Shown here: piece by piece, positions 20,939-30,463 of the stretch
Numbering within the stretch: the first letter of the stretch is position 1
Layout: each line of letters opens with the position of its first letter
From: Bartonella apihabitans
GTDB taxonomy: Bacteria; Pseudomonadota; Alphaproteobacteria; Rhizobiales; Rhizobiaceae
NCBI RefSeq assembly: GCF_030758755.1
Contig: NZ_CP132387.1
Location: forward strand, 1,798,001 to 1,862,000
Length of the DNA stretch: 64,000 nucleotides
Direction: 5' to 3'
Notes under the pieces: model-generated
Database searches by the model: none
The model's input: the letters and a program-made list of their open reading frames with translations, nothing else
What the model was told of the DNA's origin: nothing
Position numbers and translations under genes: made by a program

Positions 20939-21377
20939 TAAAACACGCTTTGGCAGAGAAACATCCCGAACTTTGGCAAAGCAAAGTTTCAAACTCCGGC
21001 AAAGCTTTGCATTTTGCAACAATTACGCTTAACCAATCTCGAAAAGATGCGCTTTGCTAAATTGATTTCGACTGACAGGAAATTCTTGTCTTATAGATTT
21101 TAACCGGTAACGAATTAAGGCCTTACGGGAAAAAATTCCGTAAAATTTTTTCTAATTTCCAAATTCTCCCATCTCAAAAGGAAAAGTCGGAAAGAAAACC
21201 GGAATTGTGTCCAAGACAAATCGACATGACCGAAACCGGCGTTGAAAATTCGCCAGCCAAATGTTTTTAAAAAACGGGATGCCGCTTTATTCACCGGTTA
21301 AAGCTCTTCTCATTTTCCTGCCGATCAGATAAAACGGAAGAAAATGATTTTCCGATGATGATGGACAGGAGAAAACG
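20939..21377. other. Spacer with short hairpins
   Basis: About 440 bases with no gene. AACTTTG-GCAAAG-CAAAGTT at about 20970-20990 and the palindrome GCAAAGCTTTGC just after it could end autotransporter transcription, though neither has a T tract. Confidence 0.35.
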
Positions 21378-22184
21378 ATGCGTTTGGCTGTGGTTGGTGC
21401 TGATGGTAGAATGGGAAGAGAGCTGCTTTCGGCAATCGGCCGGATTGACGGTGTCGAACTTCAAGGTGCCATTGTCAAATCGGGTTCTCCGTTTATCGGA
21501 AAGGATGCAGGCATTCTTGTTGGTCAGGCAAATCTTGGCGTCACCATTACCGATGATCCTTTACCGGTTTTCGCCAAAGTCGAAGGTGTTCTTGATTTTA
21601 CCAGTCCGGTGGCAAGTGTGCTTTATGCCGGCTATGCGGCACAGGCGCGCATTGTCCATGTAATCGGCACAACCGGTTTTTCCGAAGAAGATGAAAAGAA
21701 AATCAAAGCGGCTGCCGCTCATGCGACAATTGTCAAATCGGGCAATATGAGCCTTGGCGTAAACCTGCTCGCAGAGCTCGTCAAAAAAGCAGCCAAAGCT
21801 CTGGATATGGAAGATTACGATATTGAAATTGCCGAAATGCACCACCGCAAAAAGGTTGATGCCCCTTCCGGCACAGCGCTGCTTTTAGGCAAAGCAGCCG
21901 CAGAGGCCCGCAACCAGAATTTGGCAGATGTGAGTGTGCGCGGTCGTGACGGCCATACAGGCGAAAGAAAAACCGGTACAATCGGCTTTTCATCCTTGCG
22001 CGGTGGTACTGTGGTCGGTGACCATTCGGTTATTTTTGCCGGTGATAACGAGCGCATTGTTCTTTCGCACCTTGCACAGGATCGCTCGATTTTTGCCGAT
22101 GGCGCGGTGAAAGCCGCGCTTTGGGCGCACAAACAAAAGCATGGGCTTTATTCCATGGCCGATGTTTTGGGCCTTAATGATTAA
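21378..22184 (+). CDS. dapB: 4-hydroxy-tetrahydrodipicolinate reductase
   Basis: 268 residues. The NAD(P) loop [12 protein letters not shown] sits at residues 4-15. The catalytic segment [17 protein letters not shown] holds the His pair, the active-site Lys and the substrate-binding [12 protein letters not shown] and the C-terminal [17 protein letters not shown] are also typical. It reduces HTPA in lysine and meso-diaminopimelate synthesis. It lies 34 bases upstream of gpmA, a pairing common in Rhizobiales, so the two are probably cotranscribed. Confidence 0.97.
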   Translation: MRLAVVGADGRMGRELLSAIGRIDGVELQGAIVKSGSPFIGKDAGILVGQANLGVTITDDPLPVFAKVEGVLDFTSPVASVLYAGYAAQARIVHVIGTTGFSEEDEKKIKAAAAHATIVKSGNMSLGVNLLAELVKKAAKALDMEDYDIEIAEMHHRKKVDAPSGTALLLGKAAAEARNQNLADVSVRGRDGHTGERKTGTIGFSSLRGGTVVGDHSVIFAGDNERIVLSHLAQDRSIFADGAVKAALWAHKQKHGLYSMADVLGLND

Positions 22185-22218
22185 TTGACTTGAGTAAACC
22201 CCTATCAAGGAGGAAAGA

Positions 22219-22836
22219 ATGTCGCGAATATTGGTTTTGGTTCGACACGGACAAAGCGAGTGGAACCTGAAAAATCTCTTTACCGGATGGAAAGATCCCG
22301 ATCTTTCTGAAAAAGGATTGGAAGAAGCAATCTCCGCCGGAAAAAAATTGAAGGCAGCAGGATTGAAGTTCGACATTGCCTTCACATCCGCTCTGCAACG
22401 TGCTCAACATACCTGCCAGCACATTCTGGATGAAATGGGCCAGCCAAAGCTTGAAACAATCAAAAATCAGGCTTTGAACGAGCGCGACTATGGCGACCTT
22501 TCCGGCCTCAACAAAGATGATGCACGCAAGAAATGGGGCGAAGAGCAGGTTCACATCTGGCGCCGCTCTTACGATGTTCCACCTCCGGGTGGCGAAAGCT
22601 TGCGCGATACAGGTGCACGCGTTTGGCCTTATTACCTTCACAACATCCAGCCGCATGTATTGCGTGAAGAGACTGTGCTCGTTGCAGCCCACGGCAATTC
22701 ATTGCGCGCACTCATCATGGCATTGGAAGGCTTGAGCGGCGAAGAAATCGTCAAACGCGAGCTCGCAACAGGTGTTCCAATGATTTACGAGCTTAATGCC
22801 AATTCAACAATAGCTTCCAAAAAAGTGCTTGAATAG
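22219..22836 (+). CDS. gpmA: 2,3-bisphosphoglycerate-dependent phosphoglycerate mutase
   Basis: 205 residues, preceded by a strong AAGGAGGAAAGA ribosome-binding site. Histidine-phosphatase motifs are intact: [10 protein letters not shown] with the phospho-accepting His, [20 protein letters not shown] and [11 protein letters not shown] with the second His. It interconverts 3- and 2-phosphoglycerate in glycolysis. The length matches the short alphaproteobacterial form (about 206). A strong terminator follows 25 bases downstream. Confidence 0.97.
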   Translation: MSRILVLVRHGQSEWNLKNLFTGWKDPDLSEKGLEEAISAGKKLKAAGLKFDIAFTSALQRAQHTCQHILDEMGQPKLETIKNQALNERDYGDLSGLNKDDARKKWGEEQVHIWRRSYDVPPPGGESLRDTGARVWPYYLHNIQPHVLREETVLVAAHGNSLRALIMALEGLSGEEIVKRELATGVPMIYELNANSTIASKKVLE

Positions 22837-22861
22837 ATAAACCTCAATTTAAACCTATGCC

Positions 22862-22893
22862 ATGCCGGAACAAATCTGCTCCGGCATTTTTTA
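22862..22893 (+). terminator. Rho-independent terminator after gpmA
   Basis: An 8-bp perfect stem ATGCCGGA / TCCGGCAT with a 10-base loop is followed directly by a run of six T. It ends the dapB-gpmA unit. Confidence 0.9.
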
Positions 22894-22984
22894 TGATCGC
22901 TGCTTTCTATCAGTCAGCATTGTGAAAATTTTATATAAAGCTAAAGCCAAAAATCCTGAAGCTGAAGTGCGCGAAAATATAACG

Positions 22985-23300
22985 CACGATATTAAAGGCG
23001 GGATTAAAGGCGGGGGCGGCGTTGAAAAGGTCAAGACAGCACCGCTTGACATGACATTGCGCGACATTGCACTGCTCGGCGTTGCACCGCCTGACATCAC
23101 ACTGCCTTACATTACCTTGCTCAAGACTTTATAATACTCGACATTCCACCGCCCGACATGACTTTACGCGATATTGCACCGTCGGCATTACCTCGCCTGA
23201 CTTACCCTGCCCGACATCACTCTATTCGACAATTACTTTTCATGGCGTTACATTGCCTGAGATCACACTACCCGACATTTTTTCGACGACATTTTACTGC
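22985..23300. repeat. Degenerate 15-base tandem array in the gpmA-tRNA spacer
   Basis: The roughly 560 bases between the gpmA terminator and tRNA-Leu contain no gene I can support. From about 23035 to 23120 the sequence repeats with a 15-base period (consensus near CCTGACATCACACTG). On the plus strand this reads as pentapeptides PLDMT, LRDIA, LLGVA, PPDIT, LPYIT. Copies continue with looser spacing to about 23300 (CCCGACATGAC, CCCGACATCAC, CCCGACATTTT). Confidence 0.6.
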
Positions 23301-23454
23301 CTTGCATTGCTGATAGAAAAACTACGTTATTTCCGTTCCGGCTGAATTTTCATCAATCGGCGAAAGTGTCTTCGAGATAAATTTCATGTTGGCTTGTGGG
23401 CTAAACAAAATTCGGGTTGACAGTTAAAGATTGCCAGCTTAGATGGAACGCAAT

Positions 23455-23539
23455 GCCCAGATGGCGGAATTGGTAGACGCGCAGGTTTCAGGTATCTGTG
23501 CTGCAAGGCGTGGAGGTTCGAGTCCTCTTCTGGGCACCA
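23455..23539 (+). tRNA. tRNA-Leu (anticodon CAG)
   Basis: An 85-base class II tRNA with encoded CCA. The acceptor stem GCCCAGA pairs with TCTGGGC. The anticodon stem CAGGT/ATCTG encloses loop TTCAGGT with anticodon CAG. A variable arm (GTGCTGCAAGGCGTG region) and T arm GGTTCGAGTCC are present. It marks the border between core sequence and the island carrying two dead integrases; tRNA 3' ends are common attachment sites. Confidence 0.96.
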
Positions 23540-23593
23540 TTACTTTCTTATTTTATCAATAAAATCAATAAGATATATTTTTAGTGATGACTT

Positions 23594-23624
23594 TAATCCC
23601 CCAGTTAATCCCCCAAATATTTTG
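23594..23624. repeat. Tandem TTAATCCCCCA repeat next to tRNA-Leu
   Basis: Two copies of TTAATCCCCCA separated by GT lie about 55 bases beyond the tRNA 3' end, on the island side. Their place next to a likely attachment site suggests integrase or excisionase arm-binding sites, but this is inference. The rest of 23540-23815 is A+T-rich and holds no gene. Confidence 0.4.
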
Positions 23625-23753
23625 CGCTTGGATGATCTTTATTGAGACAAAAAATCTATTGCCATGTGTCTATAATTTAATAAATCTTCATTCTAGTTAT
23701 TTTTTCCAAAAATAGTATTTGGGCAAAAAACTAATCATCTATTTTAGGCAAAT

Positions 23754-23778
23754 AAAAAAAGAGGTGATTGCTCACCCC
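23754..23778 (-). terminator. Rho-independent terminator after res
   Basis: Read on the minus strand, GGGGTGA-GCAA-TCACCTC forms a 7-bp stem (one G-T pair) followed by seven T. It lies about 40 bases past the res stop codon. Confidence 0.8.
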
Positions 23779-23815
23779 TTTCATAATTTGTTATAAATAT
23801 GCATTTTTTGGAAAT

Positions 23816-26440
23816 TCAAATAAGGGTTTTATCAATTAAGTTTTTACCGTCATAAAGCTTGTCTTGAAAGTCTTTGATAAACTCATCAATTTTGCTTTTG
23901 GCATAAAATTTAATACCGACTAAACGTATGCCTTCAATTTCATCCATGATGATACAGCTCTTATCATTGAGCTTTTCAAGCATTTTCTCTTTCCAACTAT
24001 CATCCAGCAAACGGTCATCACCTTTTGGCTCTAGCAAAACTTGATAATAAGCATTGTCACTTTTGTCAGTTATGATCATGATAAAATCCGGCATAAAGCC
24101 TCTTACACCATCAAATTCAGTCAATTTAAAGCGAGTCGCCTGTTCGTCATTGCGGATAAGATAAATTTTATCGTATCTTGCCTTTAACTTATTCATAAAT
24201 TGGCCAAGCAATTCAACAAGATCGTGCTCTAACTGATTTAAAATGGCTTTATCATAGACATACCAAGTTTTCCCAGTAGTACCCCTTACCTCGATTTTCT
24301 GGTTAGGAGTAGTACTATTATAAGCCTCAACATATTTGCTATAATCTTTTACAACGTCCTTAATCGGTGTGCTGATAAATTTATAGGTACCTTTATATTT
24401 AACGTAATTTCGTTTAATATTATCCTTAATTCTGTTAAGGACTTCTTTTAGAATGTCCAGCTTTTCCCTAGCAGAGATACTGCCAATATCTAAATTTTCC
24501 GGCACCTCGAGACTAATAGTGATTTTGCTCAAATAGTGATCACTCTCAATAAATTCCTTAATGCTGGTCAATTTAGGAAAATATTTCTTTAAATTATTAA
24601 ATTGGTAAAAATCTATCTTCTGCAACGCCTTATAAAAATATCGTGCGTTAAGCTTTAATGTTTTTATCGCTGTTGGTGACGTTACAGCACCGTCCCCCAA
24701 TTGATCTAATGATGCCTCGTGGCTAGTTTGATATTTGACTGGAAATGTTTTTTCTAACGAATAGCTTTCCCATGTTCTTGCACTATCCTCTATTTCCTTC
24801 GTTTTATTGAAATAGAGTTTACCGTTCTGATAAATATTTGATTTTTTAAAATCATCTTTGAGTCTAGCGTGCTCAACCGTTCCTTGTCCGTCATGATGAG
24901 CAATAATGTCAGCTTGCTCTAATGAGGAGTGAAGCGCACTAATATAAGCAGTGTCATTGATTGTATGATAGTGCAATTGCTCCAATATAGCGAGTTCCGT
25001 CGGCTCCTTGTCAAACCGTCTCGTATAACTTTTTTCTCCCTTATAGATAAATGGGTAATAACGCGCACCACGCCCAATCAATTGAGCTTCACTATCGGTT
25101 GCAGTTTTAGTAGCCGAAGCTTTTTCACTAATACGCACAATGTCATAAAGGTTTAAAACGTCCCACCCCTCATTAAGTTTGGCAACGGCAAAAATAGCAC
25201 GGATAGGGTTATCAATATTTTCAAGCGTATTCAGCAAAACAGGATAGTCGGCCAATAATTCATTGGTATTGGCATTTAGTAAGTTCATTTCGCTAAAATC
25301 GTTTTGAATGCCTTCGATAATACCAACTAAATCAATATTTAAATAATGGTCGATGACCTTGTGCCATATGCTAGTTGCTGAAATAAGATGCGTTTGCTTA
25401 TTTATTAAATGTTGTCTTACAGTTGCAGGTGTTAAGGCTGCAATCAATTGGCTAAAATCTTCTTGCTTCGCTTTGGAAACCGCAATCTGATTGGATTTGA
25501 AAAGAACAATCGGCTTAAAATTGGAAATGTTGTATTTTTCGGCAATATGTTTTCGATACTGGCTTAACAGAACAGCATCCAGCATCTTGTCGTTATCATT
25601 GGCATCAGCTTCTAAAAGCATAACTTTTTTAGAATAACCATCGAGCATAAACTGCTTTAAATCATATTGATAAACGATCTTATCTTTATATTTATTATAA
25701 ATATCCTTATCATTAAGATTAATGGTAGCGGTAAACTCAAAAAGCCGATTATCAGGACGTAAACTTAAAATCGTTTCAATCGTTGTTTCCCATGTGATTT
25801 CTTCATGTATCTTGGATGATTTGTTTTTTGCTTTTGTATGGGCATTAAAGTGGTGTGCCTCATCACCTAATAAGACAAGCGGAATTTCTTTCAAATCATC
25901 ATAGGTAACGCTATTTTCGCGGTTGTTTTTTAAGTCTTCGTGAATTTTATGAATTGTGGAAAGCTTGAGATAAATGGTGTTTTTATTCGGGGTAAGGGGA
26001 AATGTTTCCACTGGCTCAATAGTGATCTGCTCGCCATCAATCTCAATAGACTGCTTAAACAGATATTTTGATGATTGAACATTCAGCAGGTTTTCTTTGG
26101 TCTTTTGAATAATTGCATCAGTATGGACAAAAAATATAAAATTTTGATAGCCATATTGCTTGAATAAATACAATATAGCCGCCGCCATAACCATGGTTTT
26201 GCCAGAACCTGTCGCCATGTTAAACAATAAATGTTTAAAGCGAATAATGGCTTCAGGACTATTTTGCGTATAATGCAAAAAGCGCAAAGCTTGTGCTTGA
26301 TAGGGGCGCAAAGCATCTTTCAAATTATCTTGAATGTAGGCAGGGTTTTGATAATTTTCTCCAAATAGGCCATAGTTATCGATATTTTTTAAAACATTAA
26401 AGAGTAAGCTATCATCTTTAATTTTTGCGATATCTGTCAT
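23816..26440 (-). CDS. Type III restriction endonuclease subunit Res
   Basis: 874 residues from the ATG at 26440, two bases after the mod stop (a TTG at 26446 would overlap it). It is a superfamily 2 helicase: Walker A ATGSGKT at 76-82, DEAHH in GDEAHHFNAH, EFTATI as motif III, and the C-terminal RecA domain with AVAKLNEGWDV and QLIGRGARYYPF. The C-terminal nuclease has the PD-ExK-like VLLEPKGDDRLLDDSW. With Mod it recognises an asymmetric site and cuts about 25 bp away after ATP hydrolysis. It appears complete. Base composition is more A+T-rich than the core, consistent with horizontal transfer. Confidence 0.94.
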   Translation of the reverse strand: MTDIAKIKDDSLLFNVLKNIDNYGLFGENYQNPAYIQDNLKDALRPYQAQALRFLHYTQNSPEAIIRFKHLLFNMATGSGKTMVMAAAILYLFKQYGYQNFIFFVHTDAIIQKTKENLLNVQSSKYLFKQSIEIDGEQITIEPVETFPLTPNKNTIYLKLSTIHKIHEDLKNNRENSVTYDDLKEIPLVLLGDEAHHFNAHTKAKNKSSKIHEEITWETTIETILSLRPDNRLFEFTATINLNDKDIYNKYKDKIVYQYDLKQFMLDGYSKKVMLLEADANDNDKMLDAVLLSQYRKHIAEKYNISNFKPIVLFKSNQIAVSKAKQEDFSQLIAALTPATVRQHLINKQTHLISATSIWHKVIDHYLNIDLVGIIEGIQNDFSEMNLLNANTNELLADYPVLLNTLENIDNPIRAIFAVAKLNEGWDVLNLYDIVRISEKASATKTATDSEAQLIGRGARYYPFIYKGEKSYTRRFDKEPTELAILEQLHYHTINDTAYISALHSSLEQADIIAHHDGQGTVEHARLKDDFKKSNIYQNGKLYFNKTKEIEDSARTWESYSLEKTFPVKYQTSHEASLDQLGDGAVTSPTAIKTLKLNARYFYKALQKIDFYQFNNLKKYFPKLTSIKEFIESDHYLSKITISLEVPENLDIGSISAREKLDILKEVLNRIKDNIKRNYVKYKGTYKFISTPIKDVVKDYSKYVEAYNSTTPNQKIEVRGTTGKTWYVYDKAILNQLEHDLVELLGQFMNKLKARYDKIYLIRNDEQATRFKLTEFDGVRGFMPDFIMIITDKSDNAYYQVLLEPKGDDRLLDDSWKEKMLEKLNDKSCIIMDEIEGIRLVGIKFYAKSKIDEFIKDFQDKLYDGKNLIDKTLI

Positions 26441-26442
26441 GA

Positions 26443-28335
26443 TCAAGCCGCACCATAAAAACTTTTTGTGAAAGCTTTATCTTCTGCTGATACATCCAAA
26501 GTTGCATCATCCATTTCAGATGCATTGACATAGAGTTGGTTTTTATCCAATAATTCAATCAATAAGCGTTTTTGCTCATCAAGGATCAAGTCTTTAAAGG
26601 CAATTTTATGGTCAATGCCATCAATTTCATACTCAGCGGTTAAAACACTATCCAATTCAATTTGATAATTTAAATGCGCTTGCAGCTTCATGATGTCAAA
26701 AAGCTTGGTTAGTTCATCATAGCCACTTGCTGCGTCTATAGCATCAATAAAAGCAGCATTTAGCTGTTTTAATTCTGTATAAACAAAGCTGCCACCGCCC
26801 TGCCAATCAACATCCTTAGAAATACCACCTTGTTCACCGTCAACAACCTTTTGCAAACGTGGAACGGTGATGTCATTTATATAATCCATCTGCTCAATAC
26901 CGATATAGCGCCGCCCCATTTTATGCGCTACCGCTGCGGTTGTGCCACTACCCAAGTAAAAGTCTAAGACAATATCACCTTCATTTGAGCCCAAATGAAT
27001 TATACGCTGCAAAAGTTTTTCAGGTTTTGGGGTTGAAAAGCTAACCTCAGTCTCTAACGCATTTACTTCCTTTTTTGCATCTTGATTATGTCCAACTTCA
27101 GCATGCTTCCAAATTGTTGTTGGGGTCGTACCATCTTTGACCTCTGATAAAAAGCGTTTAATCCTTGGAACATTATCCCCATTTTCACCAAACCAAATAC
27201 GATTATCATTGATCATTTCTTCTAACTTGACTTTGGATACGCGCCAACATAATCCTTTAGATGGGTAGATAATCTTGCCACTTGGAGTTGTTATAGGATA
27301 ATCATATTCTTTTGAATAGGTTTTTACAGTTAAATTATCTGACTGCCATACTCCACGTGGATCCTTATCAGGGTTCCTATAACGTGCGTTCATCACAGTT
27401 GTTCGCGGCAATAAATTAGGCCGCCATAAATCCGTATTTTTTGCATAAATAAGGATGTGATCATGATTATCTGAAAACCACTTAGCATCATTTTGAGGCG
27501 AAAATTTTTTTTCCCAAATTATATTTGCAACAAAACCATTTAAAAATATCTGATCCAACATTACTTTTAAATAATGCACTTCACCATCATCAAGGTTTAT
27601 CCAAATACTCCCATCATCACTTAACAATTCTTTTGCCACTTCCAAGCGGTTTTTCATGAACGTAAGCCAAGTAGAACGGTTAAAGCGATCATTATATTTG
27701 AATGAATCGTTTCCAGTATTATAGGGCGGATCAATATAGATAAGCTTTACCTTTCCAGCAAATCGTTGTTTTAAGCTATGCAGGGCAATGAGGTTATTAC
27801 CCTTGATAATAAGATTATCGTCATCTTTAAATTCGGTTATGTTTTCCTCAACACCGTCTTTTGAATAGCGCTTGCTATTGGTGAGCACCTTTGGCGAAAA
27901 AAGCCTATCAATCTCATCACGGGCTATAATTTCATTATAATAAACTTCATCCCTACCCTGCTCCTCCTTAGTCATCCCCCCTTCTAAGACGCAATCTTTG
28001 AAAGGAAAACTGAGAACAACATCCGTATCATAATCCAAATATTTACCGTCACAGGTCAAGCCAATTTTATTGCGATATTTAGTAAAACTGTCTGGCCAAT
28101 ATTCTTTAAATCGCAAAAGGCCAATTAACTTATCAAAGTCAAAAATAAGAACGCCTTCAATATCCGTACTATAATTTTGTTTGATTTTTTCGCTGCCAAT
28201 CAATGCTTTGATAAGCTTTGGTTCTTTAGCTTTAAGCGCATCAATGACCTTAGAACGGAGTAGCGTTTCACCTTCCCAAAATTCAGGGAAAAGCTTTAAC
28301 ACGCTATTTAGTTCTCTAATTAAGTTTGTTTCCAT
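26443..28335 (-). CDS. Type III DNA-methyltransferase subunit Mod
   Basis: 630 residues. Catalytic motif IV DPPYNTGNDSF is at 202-212, before the SAM-binding motif I (LDFYLGSGTTAAVAHKMGRRYIG), which is the beta-class order of type III Mod enzymes. The central region (about 250-430) is the variable target-recognition domain. The enzyme methylates adenine in one strand of its site and supplies specificity to Res. Its ATG is one base after the stop of a short upstream frame, suggesting coupled translation. The sequence looks intact and no simple-repeat tract of the phase-variable type is seen. Confidence 0.94.
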   Translation of the reverse strand: METNLIRELNSVLKLFPEFWEGETLLRSKVIDALKAKEPKLIKALIGSEKIKQNYSTDIEGVLIFDFDKLIGLLRFKEYWPDSFTKYRNKIGLTCDGKYLDYDTDVVLSFPFKDCVLEGGMTKEEQGRDEVYYNEIIARDEIDRLFSPKVLTNSKRYSKDGVEENITEFKDDDNLIIKGNNLIALHSLKQRFAGKVKLIYIDPPYNTGNDSFKYNDRFNRSTWLTFMKNRLEVAKELLSDDGSIWINLDDGEVHYLKVMLDQIFLNGFVANIIWEKKFSPQNDAKWFSDNHDHILIYAKNTDLWRPNLLPRTTVMNARYRNPDKDPRGVWQSDNLTVKTYSKEYDYPITTPSGKIIYPSKGLCWRVSKVKLEEMINDNRIWFGENGDNVPRIKRFLSEVKDGTTPTTIWKHAEVGHNQDAKKEVNALETEVSFSTPKPEKLLQRIIHLGSNEGDIVLDFYLGSGTTAAVAHKMGRRYIGIEQMDYINDITVPRLQKVVDGEQGGISKDVDWQGGGSFVYTELKQLNAAFIDAIDAASGYDELTKLFDIMKLQAHLNYQIELDSVLTAEYEIDGIDHKIAFKDLILDEQKRLLIELLDKNQLYVNASEMDDATLDVSAEDKAFTKSFYGAA

Positions 28336-28336
28336 T

Positions 28337-28444
28337 CTAATCCACCGCTTCCGTAATAGGTATCATGCCAAATCCATGCTTATTCAGTGCCTCAATAATG
28401 AATCAAGACCTTTTCAAGGGAGTCTGTTCCGGTGTCTCGCTCAT
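28337..28444 (-). pseudogene. Short leader ORF before mod, with in-frame TGA
   Basis: An ATG at 28444 with an excellent ribosome-binding site (GGAGG, 7-base spacing) opens MSETPEQTPLKRS, then meets TGA at 28405-28403. The same frame resumes FIIEALNKHGFGMIPITEAV and stops at 28337, a single base before the mod start. The tight junction and protein-like second half suggest a 35-codon gene coupled to mod and now interrupted by one stop. It may instead be a 13-codon leader peptide. Function unknown. Confidence 0.4.
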
Positions 28445-30033
28445 GCTATTGCCTCCGCTATAATCTATGCAGCCTTTGACTGATTTATGTACAAAAGTCA
28501 TACCTTAATCATCAAAAATGAAAAGACACTTTCATTAAAATAATGTTTTTTAGTGTGCGAAAGCTATGGAGCTGTCATCACATTGAAATTTTTACGGTAT
28601 TGCTCCGCACTCGTTTTAACTGATAAAAAGTCAGTGCCTTTTGATGCCACCGCCATAAGACAGATAGAAAATCAAAATAATCAAACACCAATAAAAAAGA
28701 TACGCATGCGCCCCATGCCGGTTTAGGCTTCCATAAGGTTCGAGACTTTAGCCCTCCCCCCACAACTCTTTATTTTTTACCGGCTTTTGAAAAAATAATC
28801 ATCAAGACCAAAGCCGTACATATGACCATTTGTTAATAAATGGCTGCTTGCGGACTACCTGTCCCAACAGGTTTTGGCTTCAGGTTTTTGAGGTTCTTGC
28901 CCTTATGTATTTTTAACAAACTCAACGTTACTTAACAGGCTTTTTGTCAAGTTAATTCGTGAAAAAGATAGCAAAACCAGCGCACTGGTCGTTATAACTT
29001 TACAAACTATAAAAAAGCACGGAATGTATACTTTCACCTGTTTATTTGAAGACCGTGAAAATCAAACACAAATTAAAAAAACTTCTCATGCTACAGCTCT
29101 TTGCCACTGGCATCACTATTCACCACCACCGCCCTACCATGCTTGCCGTATGCAATGCGTCCCGATTTACGCAATCGATCTTCTGCTTTGGCTGCACGAG
29201 TACCACGTCAGCCCAACACACGCATAGCCATCCCATATGACACATTCCTATAACAGGGCATCATGAAGATGAAGAGCTTTGAGATAGGCTCATCGTCATC
29301 CGGCTTGGCTTTCCCGTCATACAGAGTTTCAAGATAAGGCTGTAGTTGTTTAGGTCCCTTAAGGGGATCGATATTCTTCAATTGGGTAGCGCTGATCGCA
29401 ACGTTAAAAATGTTAACATTTGTCAACATGGATGCGCTAGTTGAAATGATAAAATAACTCAAGCCTCGCTTTACCTATCTTATTGATTTCATTGCTTTGG
29501 CTTCTTTTTTCGCTTTTGTTTCGCTACGTCTGAGTTGCTGGATATGCCTGTTGTCATAGTGCTGGAAAGGTGTTGCCATAATAGCAATGCCTTAATGCGC
29601 CCATCAAACATATTTACATTTCATGAGTTCGCGAGAGAATACAATCAAATCAATGGCACATTTCAACACATATTTCGGGGTTACATTCATGCGAGACACA
29701 TCGGCGAATTTAAATAGTCGCTATTTGCCATTTAAAGGCGTTTATAGACGTAGTGCGTAATTTTTATGTAAGTACAAAACCAAAAAAGATTGCGCCTGTG
29801 GGGACTTTAAATTGATTTTATAAAACGAGGCTTCAAAGGGTTAAGCTCATTGTTTGCTTGCATGATAATGGTACTATAGTACCAAATAACTAACCAGCGG
29901 ATTTCTACGCTCGTAAAAGTGTTTCCGGAAATTTTAGCATCAAACATTCGAAGTTAATCTGTCAGTGTCTTGATGTTAAACTGCTTACCAAATACCTAAT
30001 TAAATCTTTATGAACATTAGAGGGACGATGATC
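28445..30033. other. A+T-rich spacer inside the island, no recognisable gene
   Basis: About 1.6 kb. Several short frames on both strands (29024-29227 plus, 29208-29462 minus, 29535-29717 plus) show no domain and no convincing start signal. A 14-bp perfect palindrome GGTACTATAGTACC lies at 29870-29883, in front of the lipoprotein gene, and could be an operator. The region is probably decayed island DNA. Confidence 0.45.
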
Positions 30034-30375
30034 ATGTTACGATATTTAATGCTTTCTGCGACTTTCTTAAGTGTCTGCGGCTGCACTCTGTTAACGACAA
30101 CACCTTCCGAACATGAAAGCTATGTTAATAAATTAAATGCTATAGGCGTTGACCTAAAAACAGCTCGCAATATAGCGACGCAACATGGATATAAGTGTGA
30201 CTCAGTTTATACATCACTGTACGGAAAGCCAACAAATACAGCCAGACTTAACTGTAACAAGATTGCAGTAAGACCTATTTGCCCACAGCTGAGAACTATA
30301 ACTTTCGTGGCTGATGTGAAAAGTGAGATAGTATACTATGTAGGTAGTGAGGTTAAAGAACATTCCTGCTTTTGA
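30034..30375 (+). CDS. Small lipoprotein of unknown function
   Basis: 113 residues from the ATG at 30034, chosen because AGAGGGA lies 8 bases upstream; two further in-frame ATGs (30010, 30028) are less well placed. MLRYLMLSATFLSVCGC is a lipoprotein signal with lipobox VCGC. The mature part has a conserved-looking set of Cys residues (YKCDSVY, LNCNK, RPICPQL, HSCF) that could form two disulphides. No domain is recognised. It is an isolated plus-strand gene between the type III system and the dead integrases. Confidence 0.65.
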   Translation: MLRYLMLSATFLSVCGCTLLTTTPSEHESYVNKLNAIGVDLKTARNIATQHGYKCDSVYTSLYGKPTNTARLNCNKIAVRPICPQLRTITFVADVKSEIVYYVGSEVKEHSCF

Positions 30376-30463
30376 AGGGTTTAAGCAATAACCAATAGAC
30401 TTTGACTTTGCCGAAACTGTAAAAGGCAAGTGTTTGAAATAAATAACCAGCGCATGTGAATGG

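Noticed and set aside
22985..23300. CRISPR array
   Set aside because: Repeats are 15 bases, contiguous and degenerate, with no conserved repeat-unique spacer pattern and no cas genes in the window.
23816..28335. Phase-variable type III system
   Set aside because: No homopolymer or tetranucleotide repeat tract was seen in mod and both genes are uninterrupted.
29208..29462. 84-codon minus-strand frame in the island spacer
   Set aside because: Non-ATG start, no ribosome-binding site, no recognisable motif; could be a gene remnant but cannot be supported.
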